Assembly (NCBI GenBank): GCA_003635255.1
Contig: PYJC01000177.1
Location: 201-64,200, forward strand
Direction of reading: 5' to 3'
DNA: 64,000 nt
DNA from: Candidatus Poribacteria bacterium
Lineage (GTDB): Bacteria > Poribacteria > WGA-4E > WGA-3G
Position numbers and translations under genes: made by a program. Of the stretch, positions 32,519 through 41,158 are shown one piece after another (the first letter of the stretch is position 1; every line of letters starts with the position of its first letter). The notes under the pieces are model-generated. The model did not search any database. It was not told the origin of the DNA and saw only the letters and a program-made list of their open reading frames with translations.

Positions 32519-35353
32519 TTACGCCCTCGCTTCTTGTCGGAGTTCATTTTGCAAATCAGAAATATCGCGCGCCTCCTGATCTCCGATTTTCAGAAAGACT
32601 TGCTGCGCCCCAAACGCCCGATCGGGTGCGGATGCGACGTTTGAGAGTAGGTTACTGATCGTATCTGTGATACCGCCAGCGAGGTTTTTGATTTGCTCCG
32701 GGAACAGGAGCGAAGCGGCCCCCAAAGCGATACCACCACCACCGAGTGCACTTCCAAGCCTACCGAGTCCTGATAAATTACCGAGTCCAGCAAAATTACC
32801 AAGACCGCCTGCTCCTACAGCAGATTGTGCTGCAGAAATCTTTTGGATATTCGCTATCCGTGCGGCAGTCAACTGGTCATCAAGCCGTAATCTGATCTGA
32901 TGCTCGATGAACGCCCTTGCGATAATCCGAACCGACTGCCTTATAAATTCTGTCGCGACAGTTTCAAAACTACGCGCTCTGCCGGTCGCTAAATCCAAAA
33001 ACGTATTAGAGACCAGATTGGTAAATTGCCTATAGGACCGGACACGGGCATTGATACTCCGCTGGGTATCTCGCTCCTCGCTCCGTAGGACTCTATTCAA
33101 AAATTGCCTGCCCTGTTCGGCGGCATCTTGGCGAATATCTAAAAGTGTGCGTGCCCCACGTGCTTGTTCAGCGATCTGGTCATCGATGTCAGCCCCTCGC
33201 ACAATCGGATCGGGTATCCGGGCATCTAAATCGGTCGCAAAGGCGAAGTTAGCGATCTGCCGCATCACATTCAATAAGCTCTGTCCTTGCCGTTCCGTCT
33301 CTTCAAAATCTTGTCGCAATTGCGAGGTGAAATTACCGTATTGGGCATCAGGGCTGCTGATAGATGGGATGGCGTTTATCTGTCTCGTGAGCTGGTCTGT
33401 GTAGGCTTGCCCTGCTTGTGCTGCAGCCTTGAAACCCTCGACTTCAGCATCAGAAACAGCGTTGGCAGCGTCAATCCGTTCTTGTGAGAGCTGTTGCAGT
33501 AACCGTTGATTTTCAGCGGTAATCTGTCGCTCAGCTTGGAGCCGTTGTCTACCGAGTTCAAATATTCGGGTTTGCAGTGTATTGTATGCCTCGGTGCCTT
33601 CTGTCTCTTGTGCGAGTGCGTTCTGGGCGTTCGCGATCCGTGCATTGTAGTAAGCGTTGCTCGCTGTAAGTGCAGCTTGGAATCCGGCTGATAGCTGTTG
33701 CGGGTTGATACTGATATTAAGTGCTTCGCGTGTATCTTCAGCATTCGCTCTGAGTTTCGCCAGCGTTAGCGCGAAGTTTTCAGTGTTACGTGTAGCGGTT
33801 TCCGAAGCCTTTGCGGTGCTTGTATTCGCGGAGGCTAAAGCGCGTAAAGCGTTGGCGTTGGTTGCGAGTTGCGTTTGCGTTTCAGCGAGTGCTTGTCTTT
33901 TCTCTCTCAGCCGACGGTTCAGCCCTTGTACCGATTTCCCTGTGCGTTCGTCGATTTCGTTGGTGAGTGCTGCGATTTCTGTGTTGAGTGTTCTCGCTTG
34001 TGTTACCAGGGCGGCTTGAACGTTTCTGAGGTATTCGGATTGTGCGGAGACGCTCCCTTGTGCGGCTTGGAGTTTCTCCAGTTCGGTCGTGATTTCCCGA
34101 TACTGTCTACCGGCTTCTGTCTCTCTGCCTCTAAACCTGAAAAAGTTTGTGCGTCCTTTCGCTGCCTCGTCGAGTGCGACTTTCTCCTGTTTCAGGAATG
34201 CGATACGGTCTTCAAAAGCCTTGTTAATCGTGCCAGCAGCCGTAGCCGTACTTAACGCAGTGGTGAACCCCTCAACGGATTGCTTAGCCTCGTTTGTGTT
34301 TTGAATGAAGTTTGTGACGTTATCAAAGAGTTCAGCGAACCCGCGTGCCGCGCTGGAGACGACCGGCAGGAGTCTGTCCCCGATAGCGATCTGGAGTTGA
34401 TTGAATTCCTCTTGTAAGGCATCCACAGAACGTGCGTAAGAATCGACGGGTGCAGCCGGGATCTCCTGCCGGAGTCTCGCAAGGATAGGTAACAAGAATT
34501 GTCCGAGCGTCTGTCCGGAGGCTTGGAATCTCTTGTTCAAGCCATCCATGGTGCCGTCGGTGTTATAGACTTCCTGTGACAGTCTGTTGAAACTGGGGAT
34601 GAGTTCTTTGATGGTCGAAAAGTTCTCTTGCGAGATTTTATTTTCACCGAAAGCCTGTGTGAGCTGTAGCATCGCCCGCGAGGTATCCGCAGCGTTGCCA
34701 CCGAGTCCGACGATGCTTTGTCCAAAAGTCGTGATAATCGCATCAACTTCTAAGGTGGTTGCACCTGCTGCACGGAGCGAGTTAGAATAGCGGATAATTT
34801 GGGGTGTGTTGAGGCCTGGGAGTTTTGCGATCTCGTTGAAATCCCGGAGTCTGGCATCTGCTTGTGTGCCTTCGATGGCTCGGAGTCCACGCAATAAGCC
34901 CTCCATTTGTCCAGCAGACCGAACGGACGCTGCGCCGAACTCAAAGATTTCGCGTGCGGCGAGTGCTGCACCTAAGCCTGTTAAGATGCCGCGGACACCG
35001 CCTAACGATCTCGTGAAGAACTCAGCACCGTGTCCAGCCGCTACGAATCTACCGCGCGCATCTCGGAGCCTACCGTTTGTATCTCGCCATGTTGCGTTGG
35101 TACGGCGTGCGGCGTTTGAGAGGCTGTCTATTTGTACGCCGCTCTTTTGGGCTTGATCGCCGAGCCGGTCAACGTCTCTTGCGGTGGTCCTGGATTGGTC
35201 GCCAAGTCGGTCAATCGCTTCGCCAGCGTCGCGTGCCTTGCTGCGAGTGGTATTGAATTCATCCTCAAGCGAATCCACTTCCCGCTTGAGGCGCGAAAAA
35301 GCGGCACGTGCGCGTCTGTCCTCGACATTGAAAACCAGGGTATTCGTAGGCAT
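32519..35353 (-). CDS. Phage tail tape measure protein
   Basis: 944 residues from the ATG at 35351-35353. Long heptad-rich coiled coil at the N-terminus (AFSRLKREVDSLEDEFNTTR). A tape-measure N-terminal domain follows at about 140-330 (LPGLNTPQIIRYSNSLRAAG, IGLGGNAADTSRAMLQLTQA, FSTIKELIPSFNRLSQEVYN), then helical repeats and a Gly-rich hydrophobic segment (GGLGNFAGLGNLSGLGRLGS) near the C-terminus. It sets tail length and probably takes part in DNA delivery. Its leader is duplicated ahead of the fibre gene. Confidence 0.85.
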   Translation of the reverse strand: MPTNTLVFNVEDRRARAAFSRLKREVDSLEDEFNTTRSKARDAGEAIDRLGDQSRTTARDVDRLGDQAQKSGVQIDSLSNAARRTNATWRDTNGRLRDARGRFVAAGHGAEFFTRSLGGVRGILTGLGAALAAREIFEFGAASVRSAGQMEGLLRGLRAIEGTQADARLRDFNEIAKLPGLNTPQIIRYSNSLRAAGATTLEVDAIITTFGQSIVGLGGNAADTSRAMLQLTQAFGENKISQENFSTIKELIPSFNRLSQEVYNTDGTMDGLNKRFQASGQTLGQFLLPILARLRQEIPAAPVDSYARSVDALQEEFNQLQIAIGDRLLPVVSSAARGFAELFDNVTNFIQNTNEAKQSVEGFTTALSTATAAGTINKAFEDRIAFLKQEKVALDEAAKGRTNFFRFRGRETEAGRQYREITTELEKLQAAQGSVSAQSEYLRNVQAALVTQARTLNTEIAALTNEIDERTGKSVQGLNRRLREKRQALAETQTQLATNANALRALASANTSTAKASETATRNTENFALTLAKLRANAEDTREALNISINPQQLSAGFQAALTASNAYYNARIANAQNALAQETEGTEAYNTLQTRIFELGRQRLQAERQITAENQRLLQQLSQERIDAANAVSDAEVEGFKAAAQAGQAYTDQLTRQINAIPSISSPDAQYGNFTSQLRQDFEETERQGQSLLNVMRQIANFAFATDLDARIPDPIVRGADIDDQIAEQARGARTLLDIRQDAAEQGRQFLNRVLRSEERDTQRSINARVRSYRQFTNLVSNTFLDLATGRARSFETVATEFIRQSVRIIARAFIEHQIRLRLDDQLTAARIANIQKISAAQSAVGAGGLGNFAGLGNLSGLGRLGSALGGGGIALGAASLLFPEQIKNLAGGITDTISNLLSNVASAPDRAFGAQQVFLKIGDQEARDISDLQNELRQEARA

Positions 35354-35537
35354 TTTTTTCTTGCTAAAAAGTGGGGAAAATGGTACAATAGAAGGGATAA
35401 GTGGGAAGGGGCGCAACCCTTCCCGTGCCAAGTATTGAAAAACCTAACGACTAAGCTGGATTTCGCATTGGCATTTTTATTTTAACACCTTCCTGTTGAA
35501 ATGTCAAGCGAGGTCCCCAAACCTATAGGAGCTTGAC
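35354..35537. promoter_or_regulatory. Divergent leader of GIY-YIG element, copy 2
   Basis: Nearly identical to 14338-14521. The hairpin stem GGGAAGGG/CCCTTCCC is kept while its loop differs (TTGCGC here, GTTCCA in copy 1, read on the minus strand), and CATTGGCATTTTTATTTTAA and CCTATAGGAG are identical. Confidence 0.7.
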
Positions 35538-35876
35538 ATGTTTATGACCCGTCCAACTTTCGCGCTCTCCGTTTCGGTGGGGCTTCAGCCCTCACAGGTG
35601 CACGCGCGTCTCACCGCAGAACAGCAACGCGGTTTTCGTCCGGTTCGGTATGAGAATCAGTATCTTCGAGGCTACCATTGGTGGATCTTTCCAAACTACG
35701 TGGATAACATTTACTCGAAAGTCTATGCCAGGCTGAATATCTTCGGCGATCTCGTTGTCGGTAGAGGTGCATGGACACGCTTGGTCTGTATTAAGAACGG
35801 CAGACTGACACTGAGTCCATTCATTTCTGAGGATGTTGTTTCCGCATCCGATGAGCGGTTGCTTGTTTGCCTGTAA
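35538..35876 (+). CDS. Hypothetical protein captured between leader and endonuclease
   Basis: 112 residues using the TAGGAG site of the conserved leader. Soluble and aromatic-rich (GYHWWIFPNYVDNIYSKVYA); no family recognised. Copy 1 of the element has the endonuclease directly behind the leader, so this gene is an extra cassette in copy 2. Confidence 0.5.
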   Translation: MFMTRPTFALSVSVGLQPSQVHARLTAEQQRGFRPVRYENQYLRGYHWWIFPNYVDNIYSKVYARLNIFGDLVVGRGAWTRLVCIKNGRLTLSPFISEDVVSASDERLLVCL

Positions 35877-35927
35877 AACCAACGTGGGCGGGTTCGCTCG
35901 CCCACATTTTCTTAAAGGAGTATCCGC

Positions 35928-36731
35928 ATGGGTTTCGTCTACATGATCACCAACGACATCAATTCTAAAGCATACATCGGTATCTGTATCCATCCACCTA
36001 AGAAAACGAGAATCAAAGACCATCTTTCCGGGCGTGGCAGTCGGCTTGTTGCTGCTGCCGTTAAGAAATATGGCAAAGATGCTTTTACTTACGAAATCCT
36101 TGAGGCAGATGTCTTTGATGAATTCTTACCCGATTTAGAGGTTGCATATATTGCTAAATTTAATACTGTTGCACCTCACGGCTATAACCTCAATTCTGGG
36201 GGGAACCACGCTATACCGTCCGAGAATACGCGTCGCAAAATGTCTGAAGTACATAAAAGTAGAAAGTCTGGAGCCCAAAAGGGTGAAAAACATCCTTTCT
36301 TTGGTAAAACACATACCGCGGCTACGCGTCGTAAAATGTCTAAAGCTAACAAAGGTAGAAAGCATACCGCGGCTACGCGTCATAAAATCTCTGAAACCAA
36401 GAAAGGTAAAAAACTTACCGAGAGACATCGTCATAAAATCTCTGAGACCTTGAAAGGCAGAAAGCATACCGCGGCTACGCGTCATAAAATCTCTGAGGCA
36501 CATAAGGGTGAAAAACATCCTTTCTTTGGCAAAACACATATCGCGGCTACGCGTCGTAAAATCTCTGAAGCAAAAAAGCATCCAGATCATGCTGCTGCGC
36601 GTGAATATTTCTTTTCACTCTCTCCCGATATGCCACTTACAGAAAAAAGAAAATTACTTTTCACAACATTTTCAAACGTTTCCCAACCCACAATTTACAG
36701 ATGGGTCAAGAAATGGCAATCATCCGATTAG
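35928..36731 (+). CDS. GIY-YIG homing endonuclease with NUMOD3 repeats, copy 2
   Basis: 267 residues with AAAGGAG before the ATG. The first 95 residues are almost identical to copy 1 (MGFVYMITNDINSKAYIGIC shared), with the same Arg/His and Glu positions. Six NUMOD3-type repeats (TAATRRKMSKANKGRK and variants) and a C-terminal helix (TIYRWVKKW) follow. It lies opposite to the tail genes, between the tail-chaperone frames and the tape measure, a common site for intruding homing genes. Confidence 0.88.
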   Translation: MGFVYMITNDINSKAYIGICIHPPKKTRIKDHLSGRGSRLVAAAVKKYGKDAFTYEILEADVFDEFLPDLEVAYIAKFNTVAPHGYNLNSGGNHAIPSENTRRKMSEVHKSRKSGAQKGEKHPFFGKTHTAATRRKMSKANKGRKHTAATRHKISETKKGKKLTERHRHKISETLKGRKHTAATRHKISEAHKGEKHPFFGKTHIAATRRKISEAKKHPDHAAAREYFFSLSPDMPLTEKRKLLFTTFSNVSQPTIYRWVKKWQSSD

Positions 36732-36985
36732 GCTTTGGATAAAGCGCGATGTTCCGCTTCCTCCAATAGTTCTGCTTCGTGATCTTTACCCACACACATC
36801 ACGGCAAAATCTATCTCATAAGCCGAAGTGAGCGGTATTTTGTCCCCGAAGGCGTAATAACTTGGACGTTGTCCAAATTCTTTGGCGGTATAATAGAGCG
36901 CGAGGATTTCGTCACGATTCTCATCACTTTGATGGATCCACGTCAGAAAATCGTGCCACGTCTTTTGACGGGCGACTCCCTTCAA
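36728..36985 (-). CDS. Tail assembly chaperone, second frame (GT-type extension)
   Basis: Frame of 85 residues from a TTG at 36985, overlapping the end of the preceding gene by 62 bases in the +1 (-2) frame. The frame is closed by TAA just before the TTG. It lacks a proper ribosome site, so it is most likely read by frameshifting from the upstream gene, as in the gpG-gpT arrangement placed before tape measure genes. Its stop overlaps the 3' end of the converging endonuclease gene. Confidence 0.5.
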   Translation of the reverse strand: MKGVARQKTWHDFLTWIHQSDENRDEILALYYTAKEFGQRPSYYAFGDKIPLTSAYEIDFAVMCVGKDHEAELLEEAEHRALSKA

Positions 36986-37442
36986 TTAAGGCATTATGGA
37001 GTGATATGACGTAAAACGGTTCCCATTCCCGCATCTGCTCGGCAGTCAGCCCCGGATGGCTAATAATACATGACTCAAGGATGTTTAATAGTTTGTCATC
37101 ATATTTCTTGACGGCGAGTTCATCCTCAAGTTTTTGCCGCTGTTCGTCGTCGAGTTCGGGATCCGGGCTTTCACCAGCGGAAGCCTCCCAAAAGGTATGT
37201 CCAAGTAACGTATTATAGTACACGGCTGTCTGTCCGGGTGTCATTGGCATCATTTCAAAATCTATTGGGTCACCGCCTTCGGGGTCAGGGAATCGAGCGA
37301 TAATATTATCTTTCTGAAGTTTCTTATTCAGAGACTTCAAATCTGTGACGAAGTTCAGATCCCCTTCAACCTCTTTGCGTTTCATCACCTGCGTTGTCTT
37401 GGTGGCAGCCTTCGCCGCGATGTCTTCCATTGTTTTCGTCAT
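36924..37442 (-). CDS. Tail assembly chaperone, first frame (G-type)
   Basis: 172 residues, acidic, helical, with MMPMTPGQTAVYYNTLLGHT and a central Glu/Asp-rich stretch. It sits between the tail tube gene and the tape measure gene, the place of tail assembly chaperones in siphophages. AAGGATTTGGAG lies before the first ATG. The C-terminal 20 codons overlap the second frame. Confidence 0.55.
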   Translation of the reverse strand: MTKTMEDIAAKAATKTTQVMKRKEVEGDLNFVTDLKSLNKKLQKDNIIARFPDPEGGDPIDFEMMPMTPGQTAVYYNTLLGHTFWEASAGESPDPELDDEQRQKLEDELAVKKYDDKLLNILESCIISHPGLTAEQMREWEPFYVISLHNALIEGSRPSKDVARFSDVDPSK

Positions 37443-37581
37443 TCTCCAAATCCTTTTTTAGTGGTTTTCGGTGCGATTTTTTCTGCGAAAAAATCTTTCG
37501 GTTATCGGTGCTCAGTTAAAGAGGGAGAGGGTTTAATCAAAAATCTCTTGTAACCGACAACCGATAACCGATAACTGACAA
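37443..37581. repeat. Hairpin and CAGTTA/AACCGATA-type repeat between tail genes
   Basis: GATTTTTTCTGCGAAAAAATC hairpin repeat, a GGTTATCGGT/ACCGATAACC pair of arms and CAGTTAAAGAGG: a variant of the intergenic repeats seen throughout the phage genes. Confidence 0.65.
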
Positions 37582-39081
37582 CTATTCCGCAAACCCTTTC
37601 TCTGAATAGAACCGCATCGAGATTTCATCTGGCGTGGTGGCACCGACGGACGGGTTCGCTTGGAATGCGAGGTTCCGTGTGACGGAGCCTCTGCCTTCGA
37701 TAGGCAGTCCGGGAATTTCTGTGAGTCCACAATTCGGGAACCGGCTCTCGACCATGACCTGTCGACCGTTTGACAACCAGTTATAGTTTCGGATAACGAT
37801 CGGCACCTTGCGTTTCTCGAAATAGATGTCCTGCCAGTGGACAGTCTCGTTATTCTCTGCAGCATCATCGGTTTCATGGTAGATGCCGGCATTGACAGTG
37901 ACAGTGCGCCCTTCCGTTTCGCTGGTTACGGGTTGACCGGCAAGCGGATCGCCTGTAAAGCCTTCGGGATCGACATAGTTATGGTTGCCTTCTATATCGA
38001 CGCTGGTCACTGCGATCGGATCAGGTGCATCATCAGGATCGCCATCAATGCGTGCGACAAGATCCTCGAGGCTCTCGTCCGGTTCTCCGAGTACGACGGC
38101 TGTGCCGAGGCTCGGATAAAAATTGAGCGGTTTGCGTGGATACTTTTTAAGGATACCGTCGTCCGCACGCAAATTCGCCAAAGTGTTCGCGACGACGGTC
38201 GGATCGGCAAGGCTTCTCGATTCCTGGACATAAGATGCCAGCAGTCCGAGCAGTAACCGGATATTCGCGCCGATCGAGAGCCGGAACAGATTCGGGATGA
38301 TGTTGTAAGCGATATAGGGTGTAAAAGCCTTGAGCATCTGTGAGCTCCAACCGTCGAAGGGGTTATTGTTCTCGTTGAGCGTCAAGGCTGCCCATTTCGT
38401 ATCTGGGAGGAACTTGAGTTCTACGCTTGTCGGTGCGGTGCCATTCCCCCAATCGAGGATGAGTCTGTCGGCGCGGTGATAGAAATCTGTGGTTATCTTT
38501 TTCGTATCACTGGCACCGAATGCAATTTCTTCGGTTGTTGGGGTATTGAAATCGTTGGATCGTGAGCCGCGTTTTTGTCCGTAGACGCGGATTTTACCTG
38601 CACCCGAAGGGGAACCTTTTAGGGTGATCTCCAATTGGCCTGGCCATTCTGCGAGTGCCGTTTTATCATCGTTATTGATTGTCACGATATTGCTGCTGGG
38701 AGCACCGATTTTGCCACCGGGGATCGCCTGATCGTCGACATCATTATTCGTTGGCAGTGCGGTCGGGTTGAACCAACCTAACAGCATGTGGATCGCGTCG
38801 TCGGGGAGCAGTTCAAATTCCCATTCGCCGCCGCCCCCGCGTTTAGAGATGATGCTTTCTGGGGTCGCGCCCCCGCCGATAATGCTTTCGGATTCCGTTT
38901 CTTCTGCGGTCGGATCGAGTGTGTTCCGTGTGAACACAAAATGGTTGCGGATGAGTTTCGCCAGTGTAGTTGTCGGTGCTGCCCCATCAAAAACATTTGC
39001 GCCGGTGATGGGTTCCCCGTATTTGAGTTGGCGACCGATAAATATATAAGAATCGCCGCCGGTACGTCTTTTAGGTGCCAT
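37582..39081 (-). CDS. Probable major tail tube protein
   Basis: 499 residues, long for a tube protein. The N-terminal 160 residues (WEFELLPDDAIHMLLGWFNP then GQLEITLKGS) and the C-terminal region (VHWQDIYFEKRKVPIVIRNY, SVTRNLAFQANPSVG) are beta-rich, with an apparent insertion in the middle. The AAGGAAA end of a family B repeat lies 9 bases before the ATG. The gene lies immediately before the overlapping chaperone frames, as expected for the tail tube. Confidence 0.55.
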   Translation of the reverse strand: MAPKRRTGGDSYIFIGRQLKYGEPITGANVFDGAAPTTTLAKLIRNHFVFTRNTLDPTAEETESESIIGGGATPESIISKRGGGGEWEFELLPDDAIHMLLGWFNPTALPTNNDVDDQAIPGGKIGAPSSNIVTINNDDKTALAEWPGQLEITLKGSPSGAGKIRVYGQKRGSRSNDFNTPTTEEIAFGASDTKKITTDFYHRADRLILDWGNGTAPTSVELKFLPDTKWAALTLNENNNPFDGWSSQMLKAFTPYIAYNIIPNLFRLSIGANIRLLLGLLASYVQESRSLADPTVVANTLANLRADDGILKKYPRKPLNFYPSLGTAVVLGEPDESLEDLVARIDGDPDDAPDPIAVTSVDIEGNHNYVDPEGFTGDPLAGQPVTSETEGRTVTVNAGIYHETDDAAENNETVHWQDIYFEKRKVPIVIRNYNWLSNGRQVMVESRFPNCGLTEIPGLPIEGRGSVTRNLAFQANPSVGATTPDEISMRFYSEKGFAE

Positions 39082-39089
39082 ATCTTTAA

Positions 39090-39172
39090 ATTTCCTTGCG
39101 GTTCGGTGAGGCGGGTTGAATGACCAACGTTCCTCTCCGTAGGTTCGCCCTCCACTTCGTTACGGGCTACGG
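39090..39172 (-). repeat. Family B repeat supplying ribosome site
   Basis: Ends CCGCAAGGAAA with the tail tube ATG 9 bases on. The same end stands before the starts at 39756, 41461, 42792 and 54232. Confidence 0.75.
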
Positions 39173-39189
39173 TTGTTCACTATTTTTCA

Positions 39190-39240
39190 TCGGAAACCCT
39201 CTTTAACTGGTTACTGGAACTGGTTACTGGCTACTGGTAA
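39190..39240 (-). repeat. Heptamer array at and after the 3' end of a gene
   Basis: CCAGTTA-type units on the minus strand, ending CAGTTAAAGAGG. They encode the last residues (QLPVASNQFQ) and the stop codon of the gene at 39211. Confidence 0.75.
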
Positions 39241-39462
39241 CTGGGAACTGACAACCATTTTGCCGCGCTCATCGTGTGTGGTGCGGGTCTTGACGAACCC
39301 GTTTGCTGTTTGCCGCCAAGGTGACCAGTTTTGGAGCCCGAAGCGTTTCACGAGGGCGTGTTTCGCGGATCTGACCGTATGCGCTGAGATCGTGTCTGCG
39401 GTATGCTCAAGGATCGTGCCGTGCGGTGTGCATCGGGTATAGGTGAAATTGTAAGTGTGCAT
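39211..39462 (-). CDS. Hypothetical phage protein
   Basis: 83 residues, basic (TVRSAKHALVKRFGLQNWSP), with no known family. Its final 11 residues come from a heptamer array, so the original C-terminus is probably altered. The ribosome site is weak. It lies 3 bases after the stop of the RHH-like gene. Confidence 0.45.
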   Translation of the reverse strand: MHTYNFTYTRCTPHGTILEHTADTISAHTVRSAKHALVKRFGLQNWSPWRQTANGFVKTRTTHDERGKMVVSSQLPVASNQFQ

Positions 39463-39465
39463 AGA

Positions 39466-39756
39466 TCAGATTTTAGGCGGACGGTTAAAGAGTCGTGCGA
39501 GTAGCCCTCGCTTCTGGAGTGCCTTGATTTTTGCTTCTGCCGCGCGTAGATCGTCCAATGCGCCATCAAATTTCGCCTTAAAATGATCGCGTTGTCTGCG
39601 TGCCTCGTGCGTTTGAATCCGTATATCGAGTTTATCAAGATCGGTTTCGATGGCTTGCTCGATGAATTTGGATTCTGAAAGCCCTAACGCCTCGGCGGCT
39701 TTCTTGACCCGAAGCTTCGTCTGTCTCTGGACATTTGAAGAGATACGTTCTTTCAT
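39466..39756 (-). CDS. RHH-like DNA-binding protein with coiled coil
   Basis: 96 residues. VQRQTKLRVKKAAEALGLSE then SKFIEQAI fits a CopG-like ribbon-helix-helix; residues 45-80 are a charged coiled coil. The family B repeat gives AAGGAAA 9 bases upstream. Possible regulator. Confidence 0.5.
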   Translation of the reverse strand: MKERISSNVQRQTKLRVKKAAEALGLSESKFIEQAIETDLDKLDIRIQTHEARRQRDHFKAKFDGALDDLRAAEAKIKALQKRGLLARLFNRPPKI

Positions 39757-39764
39757 TTTTTTGA

Positions 39765-39900
39765 TTTTCCTTGCGGTTCGGTTCTTTTAACGTTCCTTGC
39801 GGTTCGGTGAGGTGGGTTGAATGACCAACGCCCCTCTCCGTAAGTCTAGAAGAAATACCCCAGCAAAAACCCCTCCACTACGTTACGGGCTACATTTATG
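39765..39900 (-). repeat. Family B repeat, one partial and one full copy, with CCCCAGCAAAAAC insert
   Basis: The TTGCGGTTCGGT end occurs twice in tandem; the full copy also carries GAAATACCCCAGCAAAAACC, a third dispersed motif also found near 5780, 41525 and 46245. Confidence 0.7.
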
Positions 39901-39905
39901 CTTGA

Positions 39906-39961
39906 ATATTCATCAGAAACCCTCTTTAACTGGTTACTGGTAACTGGCAACTGGAAACTTC
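39906..39961 (-). repeat. Heptamer array after stop codon
   Basis: On the minus strand GTTTCCAGTTGCCAGTTACC onwards, ending CAGTTAAAGAGG, directly after the stop of the gene at 39964. Confidence 0.8.
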
Positions 39962-39963
39962 CT

Positions 39964-40599
39964 TTATCCTTTTTTTACGATTTCGAGAAACCCGGAGAGC
40001 GTCCGGTTTCGCCAGTTGCCGACTCTGTATGCCTCGCTTTCAGCGACGATAGCGAAGTAGTATTTCGCGTCGGCTTTGGGTCGCCAGAAATCCCATCGGA
40101 AGTCGACGGTTACGTGTCCTAACCCGCCACCGGAACCGCCCTGTCCTGTTGCGAAATCGACGACAACATCGTCCGTATTCTCCATCATCTGTCGGAGTTG
40201 CACTTCGAGGGTCCGGCTCTGTTGCGCGCCTTGCACATCTATATCGAAATGCAAGTCAATGTTAAAAAGCCCTTTCGGGAACTGGATCACCTCGTTCTGT
40301 GTGCGTTGTGTGCTGGAGGCTGCGGTGATGTCGCAATCGGTTTCGTCAACGACATTTGTAAAGTTGAGTCCAAGGGTATCACCGCCGTATTCATGTTCGT
40401 CGACCACCCCAGAGAAGCCGACAGCGTAAGCCTGACCGGTGGACACGAAAGGGTGATGGACACCGCCACCCATAAATCTATCTGTCTGCTTTGTGACGGT
40501 TCCAAGCACGTTACCTGCAACTGTTCTACCTTGCAGATAGATAAAAGAGACAGGGTCTTTGCTACCGTAGAGTCCGCCAACGATGCCGCCGCGTATCAT
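39964..40599 (-). CDS. Putative virion protein, tandem paralogue 1
   Basis: 211 residues with AGGAGG before the ATG. Begins MIRGGIVGGLYG, identical over 12 residues to the next gene, then diverges into a beta-rich protein (FNIDLHFDIDVQGAQQSRTL, KADAKYYFAIVAESEAYRVG). The shared Gly-rich start may be a docking or processing signal. Probably a small tail or head protein duplicated in tandem. Confidence 0.5.
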   Translation of the reverse strand: MIRGGIVGGLYGSKDPVSFIYLQGRTVAGNVLGTVTKQTDRFMGGGVHHPFVSTGQAYAVGFSGVVDEHEYGGDTLGLNFTNVVDETDCDITAASSTQRTQNEVIQFPKGLFNIDLHFDIDVQGAQQSRTLEVQLRQMMENTDDVVVDFATGQGGSGGGLGHVTVDFRWDFWRPKADAKYYFAIVAESEAYRVGNWRNRTLSGFLEIVKKG

Positions 40600-40610
40600 T
40601 TGTCTGCCTC

Positions 40611-41156
40611 CTATCCGACCTTCTCAACGCGTAGGAAATGGCTTCTGTTTCGGTCACCGTGGATAGGGAACAGGAAATAAAACTGTTCTGTGCCAGCAAC
40701 GACAAAATCAGGATAGATGAGCTGATACGTTGTGTTGGCAGGTGCTGTTCCCGATGTAAAGCCTGATGTATGCGTGATGACAGTGTCATCGGCGTTCATT
40801 TTGACTTCTCGCAATTCGACCCGGAATCCACCCTGAGACGCGCTTGCACTATACCCTTCAAATAAGAGGTCGTAGCGTCCGTTGGAGAATTGTAAGACAG
40901 TCTTATCCGCCTGCCCCGTTACATCGAGATTGGCGACATCCCCACCGTTAAGGATTGTCAGGAGATCGGATTTCCCGCCGTCGTAAACTTCATCCGCGGT
41001 TGCCTTGAATTCTGCAAGCCTGCGGTTTCCACTTCCGGCAGGTGTGTAGTTCTCACCGACCCTTTTCGTCTGGCTTTTGCCGTAATAGTAAGAGACCGGG
41101 CCGCCACCACCGCCACCTTTTCCGTAAAGCCCACCAACGATCCCACCACGTATCAT
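40611..41156 (-). CDS. Putative virion protein, tandem paralogue 2
   Basis: 181 residues with GGAG before the ATG. Same MIRGGIVGGLYG start followed by a run of Gly, then a beta-rich body (YDLLFEGYSASASQGGFRVE; FYFLFPIHGDRNRSHFLRVE). Its ATG lies 2 bases after the stop of the gene upstream. Confidence 0.5.
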   Translation of the reverse strand: MIRGGIVGGLYGKGGGGGGPVSYYYGKSQTKRVGENYTPAGSGNRRLAEFKATADEVYDGGKSDLLTILNGGDVANLDVTGQADKTVLQFSNGRYDLLFEGYSASASQGGFRVELREVKMNADDTVITHTSGFTSGTAPANTTYQLIYPDFVVAGTEQFYFLFPIHGDRNRSHFLRVEKVG

Positions 41157-41158
41157 GT

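Noticed and set aside
38778-39155. Minus-strand frame over the tail tube gene and family B repeat
   Set aside because: Shadow of the tail tube gene that happens to read through the repeat.
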